NCBI GenBank assembly: GCA_964650845.1
Contig: CAZYXR010000002.1
Coordinates: 14,515 to 78,514, forward strand
Reading direction: 5' to 3'
Origin: UBA7692 sp964650845
GTDB taxonomy: Bacteria; Bacteroidota; Bacteroidia; Chitinophagales; LD1
Length of the DNA stretch: 64,000 nucleotides
The number at the start of each line of letters is the position of its first letter. Position 1 is the first letter of the stretch. The notes below the pieces were generated by a model, which did not search any database, had not been told where the DNA came from, and worked only from the letters and a program-made list of their open reading frames with translations. Positions 62,150-64,000 of this stretch are shown piece by piece. A program made the translations under genes and the position numbers.

Positions 62150-62833
62150 TTAAAAGGAGTAGGGCTGCCAAGATTTCCTCCGTTGAAAGCTTCTGTGATG
62201 GATATCTGAGACACTAATCGAAATATACCAATGAGAAAAGATTCTACTCTCAAAATCTCTTACATTCGTTATGACTTTTCTTCCATAGTTATTTATGTTT
62301 TCTTGACTGGGCCATGGATCTCGAATAACAAGTTGCTGGATATAATGAATTCCATTATCACATTGCCATGTTATCCCTGTGATGATTACAGCATGTCCTA
62401 TTGAGGATCCTTGGGGACGATAAGCTACCATAACAGGCCTGTTTTCTTGTAGCTCTCTTATGACAGCATTAAAATCAATATCACCTTTCTCCAATGTCGA
62501 TGAAATACAAACCCTCTTCAATTGATTATGATATATATTATGGCAGAAATTTAGATTCCCTGTAATTACATAATCTGTCGCAGGGCAATTTCTAGGATTA
62601 TTGAAATGATCAGTAGCACAATGATTTCTGGCTAAATCTTCTTGCGATATTTCAATTCCGTAATGAGCAGCAATCGTTTGAATACACGCAGCTGCACACC
62701 AGTTAGTTTGCCGTTGATGTGAATAAATTATATTGAAATTGCGTGTATCAATACCTGCGCTGTAAGTAGGTAGATAAGTACGTTGCGGTTGAAATGATCT
62801 TAAAAAAAGATTGACAGAAGAAAGAACGTCCAT
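62150..62833 (-). CDS. Papain-like cysteine peptidase domain protein
   Basis: A 227-residue protein with the papain-like arrangement: C46 in QTNWCAAACIQTIAAHYG, H147 in SIGHAVIITGI and D172 in VIRDPW. The C39-like layout (short helix after the Cys, then YRPQGSSIGHAVIITGIT) resembles bacterial C39-like and related effector or anti-phage peptidases. There is no signal peptide or transporter domain, so it is probably cytoplasmic. It is next to the Gabija-like genes on the same strand but 162 nt upstream, so it may be an independent transcript. Confidence 0.65.
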   Translation of the reverse strand: MDVLSSVNLFLRSFQPQRTYLPTYSAGIDTRNFNIIYSHQRQTNWCAAACIQTIAAHYGIEISQEDLARNHCATDHFNNPRNCPATDYVITGNLNFCHNIYHNQLKRVCISSTLEKGDIDFNAVIRELQENRPVMVAYRPQGSSIGHAVIITGITWQCDNGIHYIQQLVIRDPWPSQENINNYGRKVITNVRDFESRIFSHWYISISVSDIHHRSFQRRKSWQPYSF

Positions 62834-62995
62834 CGGAAATTTAATTTGGTAGAATGCAAAAATACCATCTAAGGAACATTACAAAGGGATCTTTTCCACA
62901 GTATAATGTTACTAGCTTAAAAATTAGTCATAATAACTCTACCATTTAATAGGACTATAAAGAATTTAGTTTCAGTTATAATTAAAAACAGAACC

Positions 62996-63952
62996 ATGTA
63001 CGTATTCACAAAAGCAATCAAAGACTTTATCAATCATTGTAAATTTGAAAAGAACCTTTCTCCTAAAACTATCAAAGCCTATGAGATTGATTTAAAACAA
63101 TTCTATCAATTCCTTTTACAAAGGCAGTATTCTATAGAAGTTAGTAGGATAACAAAAAGTGAAATCCGTGAGTATTTGGAGACAATTTCAACTCTGAAAC
63201 CTAAATCTATCAAGAGAAAAATTGCTACTACTAAAGCAATGTTCAACTACTTAGAATTTGAAGAGTACGTTTCAATAAATCCTCTGCGAAAAATGAAAAT
63301 ACGTATTAAAGAGCCTAAGCAACTCCCCAAAGTAATGCAATCACAGGAAGTCGAAACTATCCTAAGATATGCTTATCAGCAATTAACTACTGTGACACAG
63401 ACTGAACACTATAAATATTTTGAAGCCTTGCGCAATGTAGTTGTTGTAGAACTGCTGTATGCCACAGGCGCAAGAGTTTCAGAAATATCGGGCTTAAAAC
63501 TAGATACGATCGAAATAGCTACTGGTTCAGTAATTATAAAGGGAAAAGGAGACAAAGAACGTAGTGTTGAAATTTGCAACCCCGATACCCTTGTAGTGTT
63601 GAATAAATACTATGCACTTTATGCTGATAAAGTTACACAGTCTGGCAACTTCTTTTTGGTAAATCGTTTTGGCAAAAAATTGTCTGAGCAATCAATACGA
63701 GGTATTGTAAAAAATCTCACCATTAGATCAGGAATGAATCGGCATATTACACCACATGTTTTTAGGCATTCTCTTGCAACATTATTACTAGAAAATGATG
63801 TAGATATAAAATACATCCAAGTGTTGCTTGGGCATAGTTCAATCATGACTACTCAAATTTATACTCATGTGAACAAAATAAAGCAGCGTGAGATTCTAAA
63901 AACTAAGCATCCGCGAAGGGGGTTCTCAATGTTACCTGTCAATACAGGATAA
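62996..63952 (+). CDS. XerC/D-like tyrosine recombinase
   Basis: A 318-residue recombinase with an N-terminal SAM-like domain (FINHCKFEKNLSPKTIKAYEIDLKQFY) and catalytic motifs LLYATGARVSEI (box I Arg), TPHVFRHSLATLLLEND (HxxR) and LGHSSIMTTQIYTHV (His and active Tyr). It is shorter than the element's integrase at 45861. It may be a second recombinase of the same element or the left-edge recombinase of a nested element. The gene ends 48 nt before the window edge. Confidence 0.85.
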   Translation: MYVFTKAIKDFINHCKFEKNLSPKTIKAYEIDLKQFYQFLLQRQYSIEVSRITKSEIREYLETISTLKPKSIKRKIATTKAMFNYLEFEEYVSINPLRKMKIRIKEPKQLPKVMQSQEVETILRYAYQQLTTVTQTEHYKYFEALRNVVVVELLYATGARVSEISGLKLDTIEIATGSVIIKGKGDKERSVEICNPDTLVVLNKYYALYADKVTQSGNFFLVNRFGKKLSEQSIRGIVKNLTIRSGMNRHITPHVFRHSLATLLLENDVDIKYIQVLLGHSSIMTTQIYTHVNKIKQREILKTKHPRRGFSMLPVNTG

Positions 63953-64000
63953 CTAAATATTAACCTCACTTGTTCGAAACTGATTTCTCATTTTTTTCGA

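Noticed and set aside
63970..64000. TTCGAA motif near the right edge as a second tRNA-Pro copy
   Set aside because: The flanking bases do not form a T-arm and do not match the 45660-45707 segment, so the right attachment site is not in the window.
1..64000. CRISPR arrays, complete rRNA genes and IS elements
   Set aside because: No regularly spaced repeats, rRNA segments or transposase motifs were seen by reading. Only the truncated tRNA-Pro was found among stable RNAs.

Overview
The window comes from a Bacteroidota bacterium, probably of the Chitinophagales/Saprospirales type. Supporting signs are proteins with type IX secretion C-terminal sorting domains, a short 289-residue primary sigma factor, an lpxC/fabZ fusion gene, TAnnTTTG-like -7 promoter elements and Bacteroidota-type integrase and mobilisation genes. 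A run of 10 N at 1079-1088 marks an assembly gap.

Region 1 (1-11.3 kb) is mostly ordinary chromosome. It holds the 3' part of a large secreted Ig/fibronectin-like protein, a YdcF-family protein, a methionine-type aminotransferase, gyrB, clpP, an M16-like pseudo-peptidase fused to an OmpA-like domain, an acyl-CoA thioesterase, a DoxX protein, the primary sigma factor and a PhnA-like zinc-ribbon protein.

Region 2 (11.4-35.1 kb) is a large accessory biosynthetic cluster. Leftward genes encode a glycosyltransferase, a Gfo/Idh/MocA oxidoreductase and a polytopic membrane protein. A rightward 11-gene run (17571-29075) encodes a B12-binding-type radical SAM enzyme, six phytanoyl-CoA-dioxygenase-like (PhyH) oxygenases, an Fe(II)/2-oxoglutarate enzyme whose HxD motif is HxG as in the halogenases, a SPASM radical SAM enzyme, a pentaheme c-type cytochrome and a Wzt-like ABC ATPase. 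Around it lie a frameshifted SGNH hydrolase, a third radical SAM protein, a seventh PhyH, an AspH-type hydroxylase and two more SGNH proteins. Nine non-heme iron oxygenases and three radical SAM enzymes next to sugar and ABC-export genes suggest a heavily tailored exported glycan, lipid or peptide. This is the best candidate for an undescribed system in the window.

Region 3 (35.2-45.4 kb) returns to chromosome: recQ, manC, an HD-domain phosphohydrolase, lpxD, lpxC/fabZ, a RelE/ParE-type toxin-antitoxin pair and an M23 peptidase.

Region 4 (45.66 kb to the window end) is an integrative element. It begins at a truncated tRNA-Pro(TGG) 3' half that acts as the left attachment site, followed directly by a tyrosine integrase. 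It carries small cargo genes, a LytTR regulator, secreted proteins behind a duplicated 40-nt upstream element, an excisionase-like protein, a large ParB-like protein, and a mobilisation operon (membrane protein, lipoprotein, tiny membrane peptide, VirD4/TraG coupling protein, MobC-like protein, relaxase). Beyond these lie a Gabija-type OLD nuclease plus UvrD helicase pair, an orphan papain-like peptidase and a second tyrosine recombinase. No type IV secretion channel genes are visible, so it may be a mobilisable element, or its conjugation genes lie beyond the window. The intact tRNA-Pro is predicted at the right end of the element, outside the window.
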